The notes: generated by a model not told the origin, from the letters alone. Counted from the first letter of the stretch, positions 43,965 to 51,329 are shown. The stretch is DNA of 64,000 bases from Microbulbifer sp. GL-2 (GCF_007183175.1 NZ_AP019807.1:4522001-4586000); one strand, 5' to 3'. Program-made: numbers and translations.

Positions 43965-44399
43965 TTACCAATTGGTATCCGTTGCGATTTCTACTGCGCT
44001 GAGGTTTCGCGTTAGCCGCTGCCCTGACGCCTGAGGTTGGGGTGCGAAGTACTTCTCGCGTTTTAGCCAGTTGCGCCAGGTGGCGAGCCAATCGAGTTTT
44101 ACGCCCCGTTGGCCGGGTTGGGATATCCAGTAATCGCGGAAGCTTTCGGCAATGTCGTGGATTCTGGTGATCAGGTCTGGGCGGAGGCGCTGGGCTTCGG
44201 TGCGGAATTTGTCCGTGAGAACCCAGTTTCCAGGCAAGCGTGTGCCGCGTTTGGGGTTGGCGCGTTTTGGAACTGTACCTCTCTCTACTGGTTTCTTATT
44301 GGTTCTTACTGGTTCTATAGAGAAGGACGTGTTGTCATTTTCACCGGTTGGGTGCTCAGATTTCACCGGTTCGTGTTTTATTTTCACCGGTGAAATCAT
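43965..44399 (-). CDS. C-terminal part of the phage replication protein (separate frame)
   Basis: 144 codons starting at an ATG that overlaps the end of the N-terminal frame. It opens with repeated EPV/KPV segments (ISPVKIKHEPVKSEHPTGEN...IEPVRTNKKPVERG), encoded by the iterated DNA at 44281-44410, and ends FRTEAQRLRPDLITRIHDIAESFRDYWISQPGQRGVKLDWLATWRNWLKRE, a normal C-terminus of O-like replication proteins. Probably the second half of one gene broken by slippage in the repeats, or translated by coupling. Confidence 0.7.
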   Translation of the reverse strand: MISPVKIKHEPVKSEHPTGENDNTSFSIEPVRTNKKPVERGTVPKRANPKRGTRLPGNWVLTDKFRTEAQRLRPDLITRIHDIAESFRDYWISQPGQRGVKLDWLATWRNWLKREKYFAPQPQASGQRLTRNLSAVEIATDTNW

Positions 44400-44408
44400 T
44401 GCACCGGT
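44338..44408. other. candidate phage replication origin (iterons in the replication gene)
   Basis: Four ACCGGT cores, mostly TTCACCGGT, at 44343, 44365, 44386 and 44403 (spacing 22, 21 and 17 bases). Just upstream are three (T)ACTGGTTC-like motifs (44284-44313). Lambda's origin consists of four iterons inside gene O; the placement here is the same. Confidence 0.5.
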
Positions 44409-44667
44409 TTACGTGCAAAAAGAGGTCATAATTGGTCCTGCGCCCGTTGGATTTTTCGGCGCTCAGGTAGCCCAGTTCCTCCAACTCTTCGATGGCATTA
44501 ATCACCGAACGCTTTGTACATTGCGCAACGTCAGACAGGTAGGCATTGCCCGGATCACACTGCCCCGTGTCACTGTTATGGCAATCAGCCAACGCGATTA
44601 AAACCAGCTTTGCTGTTGGTGTTCTAGTCCTGCGTTTAATGGCCCATGCCGCAGCTTCAAAGCTCAC
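44356..44667 (-). CDS. N-terminal part of the phage replication protein, helix-turn-helix
   Basis: 103 residues from a GTG at 44667 with GGAGGTG 5 bases before. MSFEAAAWAIKRRTRTPTAKLVLIALADCHNSDTGQCDPGNAYLSDVAQCTKRSVINAIEELEELGYL is a winged helix of the replication-initiator type. The frame stops after TRTGEI, in the ACCGGTGAAA repeats; the C-terminal part continues in another frame. In lambda-like phages the equivalent protein binds the origin through this domain. Confidence 0.78.
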   Translation of the reverse strand: MSFEAAAWAIKRRTRTPTAKLVLIALADCHNSDTGQCDPGNAYLSDVAQCTKRSVINAIEELEELGYLSAEKSNGRRTNYDLFLHVNRCNDFTGENKTRTGEI

Positions 44668-44803
44668 TACGCACCTCCTGTATAAATTTCCATATAGCGC
44701 ACCGGATTACCGCCCTACTCCACAAGCAGCAGAATTACCAAGTCACAACAGAGGAATTTGAAAATGATCGTTCTTCAGGTTTCGCCAGCAAACTCGTGCT
44801 CGG

Positions 44804-45034
44804 TTAACTTGCTTGCTGAACGTTTACAGGCTTTTCGTAGCGCTCCGGGTATAAAGACTCGAGTTCGGAAATCATCCCATCAGATGCTTTGCACAATCTC
44901 TCCGCCAAACCTCGACCAACTGCACCACGAGCAACAGCAATCTGCTTGAAGTTGGCAAAGGTGGTTCCAGCCTGCTTGGCCACTTGCTTCACCCTTTCTT
45001 TTGGATACGTGTAGTAGAACTGTCGCGGTGTCAT
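44804..45034 (-). CDS. Cro-like repressor
   Basis: 76 residues. It begins MTPRQFYYTYPKERVKQVAKQAGTTFANFKQIAVARGAVGRGLAERLCKASDGMIS, a single HTH of the Cro/C1 type as seen in phage Cro-like proteins beginning MTPREFYY. AAGGAGGGC lies 6 bases upstream of the ATG. It is divergent from the CI-like gene with three operator-like palindromes between and leads the leftward early operon. Confidence 0.88.
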   Translation of the reverse strand: MTPRQFYYTYPKERVKQVAKQAGTTFANFKQIAVARGAVGRGLAERLCKASDGMISELESLYPERYEKPVNVQQAS

Positions 45035-45058
45035 TGGTTAGCCCTCCTTGACGAGACA

Positions 45059-45073
45059 ATAGGGAATTACTAT
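45059..45073. promoter_or_regulatory. operator-like palindrome Oa
   Basis: ATAG-GGAATTA-CTAT, matching (A/T/G)TAG-N7-CTA(A/T). It is nearest the cro-like gene, one of three between it and the CI-like gene. Confidence 0.7.
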
Positions 45074-45083
45074 TCCCCCGTCA

Positions 45084-45098
45084 ATAGTGTTTCTCTAA
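45084..45098. promoter_or_regulatory. operator-like palindrome Ob
   Basis: ATAG-TGTTTCT-CTAA, the middle site of the cro-cI intergenic region; 25 bases from Oa. Confidence 0.65.
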
Positions 45099-45104
45099 TA
45101 CCAG

Positions 45105-45119
45105 TTAGCGTTTTCCTAA
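45105..45119. promoter_or_regulatory. operator-like palindrome Oc
   Basis: TTAG-CGTTTTC-CTAA, 16 bases before the CI-like start; 21 bases from Ob. Confidence 0.7.
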
Positions 45120-45134
45120 TGGCATAATAAAGCG

Positions 45135-45794
45135 ATGGAAATCAAAGACATCCGCAAAGACAACCTCAACCTGCTAGCCGACAAGCACGGCAGGAATACC
45201 ATTTCTGAGAAGCTGGGCTACCCAGACAACAACTACATCAACCAGCTCTGTGGCGGCCACACCAACATTGGATCCCGCACTGCCAGGAAAATTGAAGCTG
45301 CTCTCGGGTTGAAGACTGGCTGGATGGATTGGCCACAAACTAATGAGCCCGACGTATCCACATCCGATAATTTGACAAAGGGCCCAGAAATTAAGGGGCG
45401 TATCCCGCTAATCAGCTGGGTGCAAGCTGGACAGTTTTGCGAAGCGATGGATCTCTTACAGCCAGGTGACGCCGAGGAGTGGCTACCCTGCCCTACGCCC
45501 CACTCTGATTATGCCTATGCGTTACGAGTGAAAGGTGACAGCATGGCAAGCCCATATCCTGGGCAAAGAAGCTACCCAGAAGGGATCATTATCTTCGTCG
45601 ACCCAGAAAAACCCGTGACAAACGGTAGCCGCGTAATCGCTCGCTTGAATGGCGAAGCTACCTTCAAGACTTTTACGGAAGATATGGGACGTTTATTTTT
45701 GCGCCCCATCAACCCAAATTACCCCACACTCGACATCACGGATTTAGAGGTAAGTTTTTGTGGCGTAATCATTGGATCCTTCTATCCGGAATAA
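45135..45794 (+). CDS. CI/LexA-like phage repressor (S24 peptidase)
   Basis: 219 residues. The N-terminal DNA-binding domain (KDIRKDNLNLLADKHGRNTISEKLGYPDNNYINQLCGGHTNIGSRTARKIEAAL) is followed by an S24 domain with the autocleavage Ala-Gly in WVQAGQF, the catalytic serine in VKGDSMASP and the lysine in LNGEATFKTF. It should repress the leftward cro operon through Oa-Oc and, from the matching sites at 45931 and 45956, the rightward accessory operon. SOS cleavage through RecA is expected for this type. Confidence 0.93.
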   Translation: MEIKDIRKDNLNLLADKHGRNTISEKLGYPDNNYINQLCGGHTNIGSRTARKIEAALGLKTGWMDWPQTNEPDVSTSDNLTKGPEIKGRIPLISWVQAGQFCEAMDLLQPGDAEEWLPCPTPHSDYAYALRVKGDSMASPYPGQRSYPEGIIIFVDPEKPVTNGSRVIARLNGEATFKTFTEDMGRLFLRPINPNYPTLDITDLEVSFCGVIIGSFYPE

Positions 45795-45930
45795 CTCTTC
45801 TACCGAAGCTCTTCAACTAGCGGTTGCATGCAAACGTGCGACCGCCATCTCAAACAATACAATGTAATTTTCTTTACCCGGCCTCTAACGAAGCTAGGGA
45901 TCGACCAAATGGCGCCCAGATAAACCTAGA

Positions 45931-45945
45931 GTAGTATTTCCCTAT
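45931..45945. promoter_or_regulatory. operator-like palindrome Od
   Basis: GTAG-TATTTCC-CTAT, the same pattern as the cro-cI operators, placed before the rightward operon; 25 bases before Oe. Confidence 0.65.
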
Positions 45946-45955
45946 TGACCAATAA

Positions 45956-45970
45956 ATAGGATTTTACTAT
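45956..45970. promoter_or_regulatory. operator-like palindrome Oe
   Basis: ATAG-GATTTTA-CTAT, 33 bases before the start of the LuxR-type gene at 46003. Confidence 0.65.
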
Positions 45971-46002
45971 TGTCGCCCTACCAGTAACTGATAGGGCACC
46001 CG

Positions 46003-46344
46003 ATGCACACCGCCATCAATCACAGGCCACTAGCACCACGCCAAGCCGAAGCACTTACACATCGCGCCCGTGGACTCTCCAACAAAGAGACCGCCCAAGC
46101 TATGCAGTGCTCAGTGGCAAATGTCACCAACCTGCTGGCGGAATGCTTTTACAAGCTGCATGCCCGTAACAGCACTGAGGCGGTGGCCAAGGCGGTAAAG
46201 CACGGATTAATTCAGTTCGCCTTGATCGCTTCAGTTCTCAGCGGTATTGGTACGGATGCACAGGAGCAATTACGCACCCGTATCCAACGCCGCCCCACTA
46301 TTCGAACACTCCGCATCCGCAATAACCGCGAGGGCATCGTATGA
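46003..46344 (+). CDS. LuxR/GerE-type HTH regulator
   Basis: 113 residues: the helix-turn-helix LAPRQAEALTHRARGLSNKETAQAMQCSVANVTNLLAECFYKLHARNSTEAVAKAVKHGLI is the LuxR C-terminal DNA-binding signature, with no sensor domain. A hydrophobic stretch and a basic tail follow. It is the first gene of a rightward chain of overlapping small genes, under the Od/Oe operators. The stop overlaps the next start by four bases. Confidence 0.85.
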   Translation: MHTAINHRPLAPRQAEALTHRARGLSNKETAQAMQCSVANVTNLLAECFYKLHARNSTEAVAKAVKHGLIQFALIASVLSGIGTDAQEQLRTRIQRRPTIRTLRIRNNREGIV

Positions 46345-46532
46345 CCGCCACAGTCTATGTACTCCCAACAACTCAAACTCAACACGGTATCAAACGCCCC
46401 AGTGGTTGTACCGGGCCGATCGTTGCCGCAAATCATAAAGGCCGCAACACGGTATCGGCGCAGCCAAAACCTGCTTTGGTTCGACCTGCACAGGGCGATA
46501 ATTGCCCTCCGTTTGGAGGTGATGCGGCATGA
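46341..46532 (+). CDS. small phage protein, 63 aa
   Basis: Proline- and polar-rich, without recognisable domain (MTATVYVLPTTQTQHGIKRPSG...CPPFGGDAA). Support comes from its four-base overlaps with both neighbours, which mark tight translational coupling. The function is unknown. Confidence 0.6.
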   Translation: MTATVYVLPTTQTQHGIKRPSGCTGPIVAANHKGRNTVSAQPKPALVRPAQGDNCPPFGGDAA

Positions 46533-46831
46533 GTAATTTCAGCCCAAAACAGAGCGTGGAAACTCTTCTCACAGTGGCCAACGGCTACTCCGGCGCTAGT
46601 GCAATTGCCGCCCAGGTATTGCTTTCCGCCTGGAATAGCAATGATTTCGCAGTTCCCGTTGCCGAGCTCTCTCTGCTCGATGGCGACAACTATCAGCACG
46701 CACTTAACGTAATCACGCTTCGCTACCAGGGCAAAGAACCCCACAGCGTCATTGCTCATGGCGAGAAAAAGTTTCGCACCCTTAGCGTCGAGTGGTCTCA
46801 CCTTGAAACGCAGAGGAAAGGTGCAGCGTGA
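46529..46831 (+). CDS. DUF7673-like phage protein
   Basis: 100 residues. VETLLTVANGYSGASAIAAQVLLSAWNSNDFAVPVAELSLLDGDNYQHALNVITLRY resembles DUF7673 domain proteins of proteobacterial prophages (helical N-part, AWN motif). No known role. It overlaps both neighbours by four bases. Confidence 0.6.
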   Translation: MSNFSPKQSVETLLTVANGYSGASAIAAQVLLSAWNSNDFAVPVAELSLLDGDNYQHALNVITLRYQGKEPHSVIAHGEKKFRTLSVEWSHLETQRKGAA

Positions 46832-47007
46832 AACAGATTCAGCAGCTCCCAAGAGTACGTTGCGTGCGCTGCAGAATACCTGCAGAGCCAGTATTTAACG
46901 GGAGGCTGTTGTTACGCGGCTGGAGTTGCCAGCTTTGCAAATACTGGGAGCCGGCAATAGGTAGAGAAAGAAAGTTCAAAAAGCTGGTAGGAACAAACCA
47001 TGAATGA
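46828..47007 (+). CDS. small zinc-ribbon-like protein, 59 aa
   Basis: A GTG start overlapping the preceding stop by four bases. Two CxxC pairs (RCVRCRIPAEP and SCQLCKYWEP) about 20 residues apart suit a zinc ribbon; the tail is basic (GRERKFKKLVG). It overlaps the next gene by eight bases. Too short to be flagged by length alone, but the coupling and cysteines support it. Confidence 0.6.
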   Translation: MKQIQQLPRVRCVRCRIPAEPVFNGRLLLRGWSCQLCKYWEPAIGRERKFKKLVGTNHE

Positions 47008-47164
47008 ATTCTCCCAGCTTTTGCAAATCACCCAAGACCTAATGGCCACGGTAGAAGCCCAACAATTACAAATAAACGGCATGCACGAACAAATCGCGGC
47101 ACTCTCCGAAGCCATCCAAGGCCAGCCATCAGAACAAAAATTGAAGGACCAGGAGGCAGCGTGA
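47000..47164 (+). CDS. small coiled-coil protein, 54 aa
   Basis: MNEFSQLLQITQDLMATVEAQQLQINGMHEQIAALSEAIQG has heptad leucine/isoleucine spacing and would form a short coiled coil. Overlaps the neighbours on both sides. Unknown role; perhaps a dimerising partner of the adjacent small proteins. Confidence 0.55.
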   Translation: MNEFSQLLQITQDLMATVEAQQLQINGMHEQIAALSEAIQGQPSEQKLKDQEAA

Positions 47165-47448
47165 AAAAGGAAAAACTCTTCACCATTACCCAGGCCGCCC
47201 GCACGCTAGAAATGGGCAGGAATAGCCTACTCAAACTGCTACGCAACAATGGCCTGTTACACAGCCGAGAACCCATGCGCAACTCGCCGACAAAGTTCGC
47301 TGCGTCACAGGGCCTTCTAGTAGCGGAAAATGCAGAGTTTGAGCGTGGTCCTGTTAAGGTGCCGTACATCATCACCAAGGTTACATCGAGAGGCATGGTC
47401 TGGATTCGCGATCTTGTTGAAGACGAAAGCGCATCCAAGGCCAGCTAG
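47161..47448 (+). CDS. KilAC-type antirepressor-like protein
   Basis: 95 residues: FTITQAARTLEMGRNSLLKLLRNNGLLHSREPMRNSPTKFAASQGLLVAENAEFERGPVKVPYIITKVTSRGMVWIRDLV matches the C-terminal KilAC domain of phage antirepressors, without the N-terminal BRO/AntA part. GTG start overlapping the preceding gene by four bases. It may oppose the CI-like repressor. Confidence 0.72.
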   Translation: MKKEKLFTITQAARTLEMGRNSLLKLLRNNGLLHSREPMRNSPTKFAASQGLLVAENAEFERGPVKVPYIITKVTSRGMVWIRDLVEDESASKAS

Positions 47449-47536
47449 TAGTTTTCCGCGCCCCGGCGCAATCAGTCAGTAGTACCTCTCTGGGGCTGCC
47501 TGTAAGGAGCCCATTTTTAAAGTTAAGGAGAATCCA

Positions 47537-47761
47537 ATGAATAGATATGCACTATTTTGCGGCACCTACAACCTGATGATGGGTGGAGTAAAAGATTTTC
47601 AGGAGTCCGCCGAAACCCTTGAAGAAGCAAAGAAAAAGGCCGCCCAAATAGCGAAAGAGGAACTCTTTAAATATTGGGTTCAAATCTTCGACAAGCAGAC
47701 TGACCAATTCACCACTTACAGCATTGTCGACGGCCAACTAAAGGAAAGAGGTGACGAGTAG
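47537..47761 (+). CDS. small hypothetical phage protein, 74 aa
   Basis: TTAAGGAGAATCC precedes the ATG, an excellent ribosome site. The sequence (MNRYALFCGTYNLMMGGVKDFQESAETLEEAKKKAAQIAKEELFKYWVQIFDKQTDQF) is a short alpha/beta fold with a strand-helix-strand pattern. Unknown. It is closed by a terminator at 47787-47808. Confidence 0.7.
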   Translation: MNRYALFCGTYNLMMGGVKDFQESAETLEEAKKKAAQIAKEELFKYWVQIFDKQTDQFTTYSIVDGQLKERGDE

Positions 47762-47786
47762 TCGCCCTCCCCTAAACCACTTCATA

Positions 47787-47808
47787 GCCCGCCTAGTGCG
47801 GGCTTTTT
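47787..47808 (+). terminator. intrinsic terminator of the rightward accessory operon
   Basis: GCCCGC/GCGGGC around CTAGT, then TTTTT. It separates the accessory genes from DUF4224-int. Confidence 0.9.
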
Positions 47809-47839
47809 GGGTAGAAGACAACAACGCGAGGGATGTGCG

Positions 47840-48079
47840 ATGGGTAACTTGCTGACCAAGCATGAAATAGCCCGCCTAACCGGTGCTGCCGCCGAAAATG
47901 CCGAAGAGCAAAAACGCATTCTTGATGCCAACCGGATTCCCTACGTGCTGAAAAAAGACAGATCCCCCGCGCTAACCTGGGAAATGGTCAATCAAGCCAC
48001 CCTGGCCCGCGGAGCCACAAAATCAGGCTCACCAGGTGTTAACCTACCCCCAGGCTTTAACCTTGGAGCAGCAAGCTGA
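47840..48079 (+). CDS. DUF4224 domain protein (integrase partner)
   Basis: 79 residues from the ATG at 47840, with GAGGGA 6 bases before. The sequence NLLTKHEIARLTGAAAENAEEQKRILDANRIPYVLKKDRSPALTWEMVNQ is DUF4224, typically found directly before integrases of lambda-like prophages and probably an excision or DNA-binding helper. The stop and the integrase ATG overlap (TGATG). Confidence 0.88.
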   Translation: MGNLLTKHEIARLTGAAAENAEEQKRILDANRIPYVLKKDRSPALTWEMVNQATLARGATKSGSPGVNLPPGFNLGAAS

Positions 48080-49110
48080 TGGGCAGAAGGCGCAACCCCG
48101 AAAATGCATGGATGCCGCCACATGTAGCCAGGTATAAAAACGGCTACCGATTTCGCAAGCATGGCGAACCAACCAAGCATATTGCCAGCCCCGACGCCTC
48201 CCAGGCTGAAGTTTGGGTTGCCTATGAGAAATACCTAGCCGGTCTAGTACAAAAGACTTTTACCTTCGCAGATTTAGTAGAGCTCTACTTCGCCTCCCCT
48301 CAGTACACCAAACATATAAAACCGCAGACTCAAAAAGACTACTACCGCTATAGCCAGCGTATTCTCGCGGTATTTGGGGAGATGAAACCAGACAATATCA
48401 CCTCCCCATTAGTACAGATGTTCATGGATGCGCGCGGTGCTGAGTACCCCACCTCCGCCAACAGAGAGCGCACCTTTCTCGGTATTGTGATGAAGTGGGG
48501 CAAAGCCAGAGGGTTCGTTAAGATCGAAGACCCCACGGCGGTCGTCAAGACAATCAAGGTAAAGCCCGGCGGGCGCTACGTAGAAGACTGGGAATACCAA
48601 GCCTTTTGGCAATGGCTGGGTGATCGCGGCCATGTGATGCACCAATGCGCCATGGAAATCAGCTATTTGTGTGCAGCCAGACAACAGGATGTACTCGCCC
48701 TCACCCGTGCAGACATCCAAGAAGATGGCCTATTAATCGTGCAAGCCAAGACAGGCAAAGCCCAACTAAAGCTATGGAGCTCAGCCCTCAAAGAAGCCGT
48801 TGATCGCGCAGTAGCCACTAACACCGAAGCACAAATCCAAACCACCCATATCATCCGCAGCCGCGTTGGCCGCGCCTGCACCCGTACCGGGTTCAATGCT
48901 ATATGGCTTCGCGAGCAGAGAGGTGCCCTAGCGTCTGGTGCAATCAAGCAGCGATTTCGCTTTCATGATTTGAAAATCAAAGCGGCCAGTGACTTTGAGG
49001 GAGATGTTCAAAAGTTCACTGGGCATAAGACGCGGTCGATGGCTGAGAGGTATAACCGTACTGCGGATCGGGTGGTTAGCCTTAACCATGTCAATACGAA
49101 AAACTCTTAA
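48079..49110 (+). CDS. int: phage tyrosine integrase
   Basis: 343 residues. N-terminal arm-binding and core-binding (SAM-like) domains, then the catalytic domain: arginine I in CAARQQDVLALTRADI, the lysine in QAKTGKAQLKL, the box II motif HDLK (HDLR in most relatives, so arginine II appears replaced by lysine), the histidine in TGHKTRSMAERY and the tyrosine in AERYNR. It inserts and excises the prophage; attP should be just downstream. Confidence 0.92.
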   Translation: MGRRRNPENAWMPPHVARYKNGYRFRKHGEPTKHIASPDASQAEVWVAYEKYLAGLVQKTFTFADLVELYFASPQYTKHIKPQTQKDYYRYSQRILAVFGEMKPDNITSPLVQMFMDARGAEYPTSANRERTFLGIVMKWGKARGFVKIEDPTAVVKTIKVKPGGRYVEDWEYQAFWQWLGDRGHVMHQCAMEISYLCAARQQDVLALTRADIQEDGLLIVQAKTGKAQLKLWSSALKEAVDRAVATNTEAQIQTTHIIRSRVGRACTRTGFNAIWLREQRGALASGAIKQRFRFHDLKIKAASDFEGDVQKFTGHKTRSMAERYNRTADRVVSLNHVNTKNS

Positions 49111-49323
49111 AACAATCAGAACAGTGCGAACTTGCTTTCCATGCCAATTTGATTAAGATCTTCAGTTGTCGCCACATGGCAAGCGGAAAGAATCATTCTC
49201 AGTCAAACTAAAATCTGCCAATATTTAAGAGTGCGGCAAAACACCCTCTAAATTATGCCCCATCTACGGGTATAAATTGGTGACAAATAAGTATAGAGAC
49301 TTTAGTTAACTGCCCCTCAAGAC
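49111..49323. other. right flank of the prophage
   Basis: About 210 bases after the integrase where the right attachment site should lie. I found no direct repeat shared with the left flank and no tRNA here. Confidence 0.4.
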
Positions 49324-49335
49324 ATGGAAAGTAAA

Positions 49336-49521
49336 ATGAATGTAAAAATACTAGAGAAAGAAACAGGTAGAATTGTCGCAACTTATCCAATCAATATTAA
49401 TGGGCTACATTACCAACCAACTGAAAGTGATTATATTTCAGAAGCATGGAAATGCGCCATTGAAGATCGTGCTGTAGACCCAGACAAAAAGACTAGTTAC
49501 AGCTTTACCCTTATTGATTAA
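49336..49521 (+). CDS. small hypothetical protein, 61 aa
   Basis: Starts at the second ATG (MNVKILEKETGRIVATYPININGLHYQPTESDYISEAWKCAIEDRAVDPDKKTSYSFTLID), with GGAAAG close before it; the first ATG would add four residues. The shape (strand-strand-helix, 'PTESEY..EAW..A.ED..V') is like a family of short uncharacterised gammaproteobacterial proteins. Function unknown. AT-rich accessory DNA. Confidence 0.65.
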   Translation: MNVKILEKETGRIVATYPININGLHYQPTESDYISEAWKCAIEDRAVDPDKKTSYSFTLID

Positions 49522-49778
49522 CTCACCACCAGGGGTTCACTACGGCGGAGCTAATAACTGTTAGCCCCTATAATATTATTATATTTAATGAATACCCAAC
49601 TAATAAATTGAATATAAAAGAAAATACTACTCGAACACCCTTTTTCCTTTCTCCAAGAATGAAAAAGCAAAGCAATATCTACAAATATGAGGTCGAACAA
49701 ACAAACATTTGTATCTTTATTTACATGCGGCACTTTCCACCTAAAAATCAAAACTAAAAACACGAAAAAGAATTAAAT

Positions 49779-50732
49779 ATGCACGAGATAAAAAAACTCC
49801 TTTGGGACGACCTAAATGACGGATTAAATTATCCAGAGAAGCGTCCACTGCTAGCACATTACACATCTATCGACACTTTGGAGAAAATCCTAAAAAAAAA
49901 TGAACTCTGGCTATCTAATCCGCTATATATGAATGATTACACAGAGTTAAGCTTTGGTATGGGACAAGGCTACCGTCTTTTTACTCAAAGTAAGGAGCTC
50001 CATCAAGCATTTGAAGTTCAATCACAATACGATCACTTATTGGCCAGCTTTCAACGATTGTTTATAAGATATACCGAAGATCATGTTTTTAATACATACT
50101 TGACTTGTTTCTCGGAGCATTGTGTTGATGATAATGATGGTCGACTATCCATGTGGCGCGGTTACGGCGACAGTGGTAAAGGAGCCGCCCTTGTCATTGA
50201 TAGCGCAAAAATAAATTTTCATGAATCATCTCCGCTGATAGTCTCAAGAGTTGAGTACCAAACAACGCACGATAGAATCAATTGGCTTGAGAAAAAAATT
50301 TCAGCCATCGCAGACTGGATAAAAAATCGAGTAGAACCATTAAGCAATAATGAACTTGAGAAAATAGCATATATATGGCTTGAGCGGTTGAAAATATTCT
50401 CCCTCCTCACAAAGCACTCTGGTTTTAATGAGGAACGTGAATGGCGAATTATTTATATGAGCGACCGAGACCCAGAAGAAAAACTTTCAAAAATGCTAAG
50501 CTACATAATAAATGGCAATGGGATAGAACCAAAGTTAAAACTAAATCCAGAGCCCCTTTATGAAGTTATCGGTGATAACCGCCTTATAGCCAATTTAACT
50601 GATAGAATTATTATTGGCCCTTCAATCTCAACCAAATTCACCGCAAAATCAATTTGCAGAATGCTTCAACATTTAAATCATGATCAGCTGGTCGAAAAAG
50701 TTAAGCCTTCCACGATTCCTTACCGCCAATAA
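49779..50732 (+). CDS. DUF2971 family protein
   Basis: 317 residues. Typical features: LAHYTSIDTLEKILKKNELWLSNPLYMNDYTEL near the N-terminus, TCFSEHCVDDNDGRLSMWRGYGDSGKGAALVID centrally and KHSGFNEEREWRIIY late. DUF2971 proteins are uncharacterised and often sit in accessory islands near defence genes. AT-rich compared with the neighbourhood. A possible role in defence is suggested only by such associations. Confidence 0.88.
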   Translation: MHEIKKLLWDDLNDGLNYPEKRPLLAHYTSIDTLEKILKKNELWLSNPLYMNDYTELSFGMGQGYRLFTQSKELHQAFEVQSQYDHLLASFQRLFIRYTEDHVFNTYLTCFSEHCVDDNDGRLSMWRGYGDSGKGAALVIDSAKINFHESSPLIVSRVEYQTTHDRINWLEKKISAIADWIKNRVEPLSNNELEKIAYIWLERLKIFSLLTKHSGFNEEREWRIIYMSDRDPEEKLSKMLSYIINGNGIEPKLKLNPEPLYEVIGDNRLIANLTDRIIIGPSISTKFTAKSICRMLQHLNHDQLVEKVKPSTIPYRQ

Positions 50733-50984
50733 TACCAATACCTAACTTTTCTTACATCCTGAAGCGCTGTTAGATCACCAACTTCCAGCGCACCTAATGG
50801 ATATCCCAGGAATTAACGAACTAAAGGTTCATATCAATTTTGCCGCCCTTAAGCTCAACAAAAAACCTATTGCCACTAAGAATATTGACACTTGAGAAAA
50901 TCATTTTAAGTGCCAGAAGCACTGAATGAACACCCAATCAGCGTGGCGGAAAAATTGATCAGAACAAAATTCGAGAACCGAGCC
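50733..50984. other. intergenic AT-rich DNA
   Basis: No frame or RNA recognised between the DUF2971 gene and the first tRNA-His-derived repeat. Confidence 0.5.
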
Positions 50985-51072
50985 CAAAACGAAAAAAACC
51001 CCGCACTAAGCGAGGTTTTAAGTCCTTGATAGACAAGAAAGAATCTGGGGTGGCCCGAAGGAGATCGAACCT
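50985..51072. repeat. tRNA-His-derived repeat copy R3
   Basis: A copy of the 3' part of tRNA-His with its terminator hairpin region (CCCGCACTAAGCGAGG, then GGGGTGGCC...GATCGAACC). It shares with the intact locus both the terminator and the flank GCCCAAAACGAAAAA. The tRNA part is decayed. Confidence 0.75.
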
Positions 51073-51110
51073 ACAGATCCACCGCCTAAATTACTACTGA
51101 TAAGCCAGCT

Positions 51111-51329
51111 TTACCGTCGCACCGGTAGTATTATCATCATAATATGGCCCATCATATGAGCTAACTCCCGCATGAACAGCAGCGCCAAGGACAAAAGAAG
51201 ACTCAGAAAACCCTGAAAAGTAATAGTTGTAGAGCAAAGCAACACCGCGCTATCACCAGCATAATCAACCTCAACAAGCCCCAAGAAAGCCCCTAAAGAG
51301 TGACTATCGGAAGATACAAGGCGCTCCCA
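51111..51329 (-). pseudogene. partial copy of the small outer-membrane protein gene
   Basis: Matches the 3' half of the gene at 53423-53884 almost base for base (the shared block runs from the tRNA-like repeat to GGCGCTCCCA), with a 12-13 base deletion after GCAAAGCAA. The N-terminal half is missing and the reading frame is broken, so it is not functional. Confidence 0.85.

Larger units (their letters stand above)
16903..49110. mobile_element. lambda-like siphophage prophage, about 32 kb
   Basis: Structural, lysis and replication genes run leftward from about 45 kb to 16.9 kb. Repressor, early accessory genes and integrase run rightward to 49.1 kb. Gene order (TerS, TerL, gpW, portal, ClpP-capsid fusion, DUF2190, head-tail joining, tail terminator, tail tube, chaperones, tape measure, DUF1833, NlpC/P60, TipJ) is that of a long-tailed lambda-type phage. 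Portal and replication genes carry frame disruptions, so it may be defective. The exact att sites are not seen. Confidence 0.92.
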
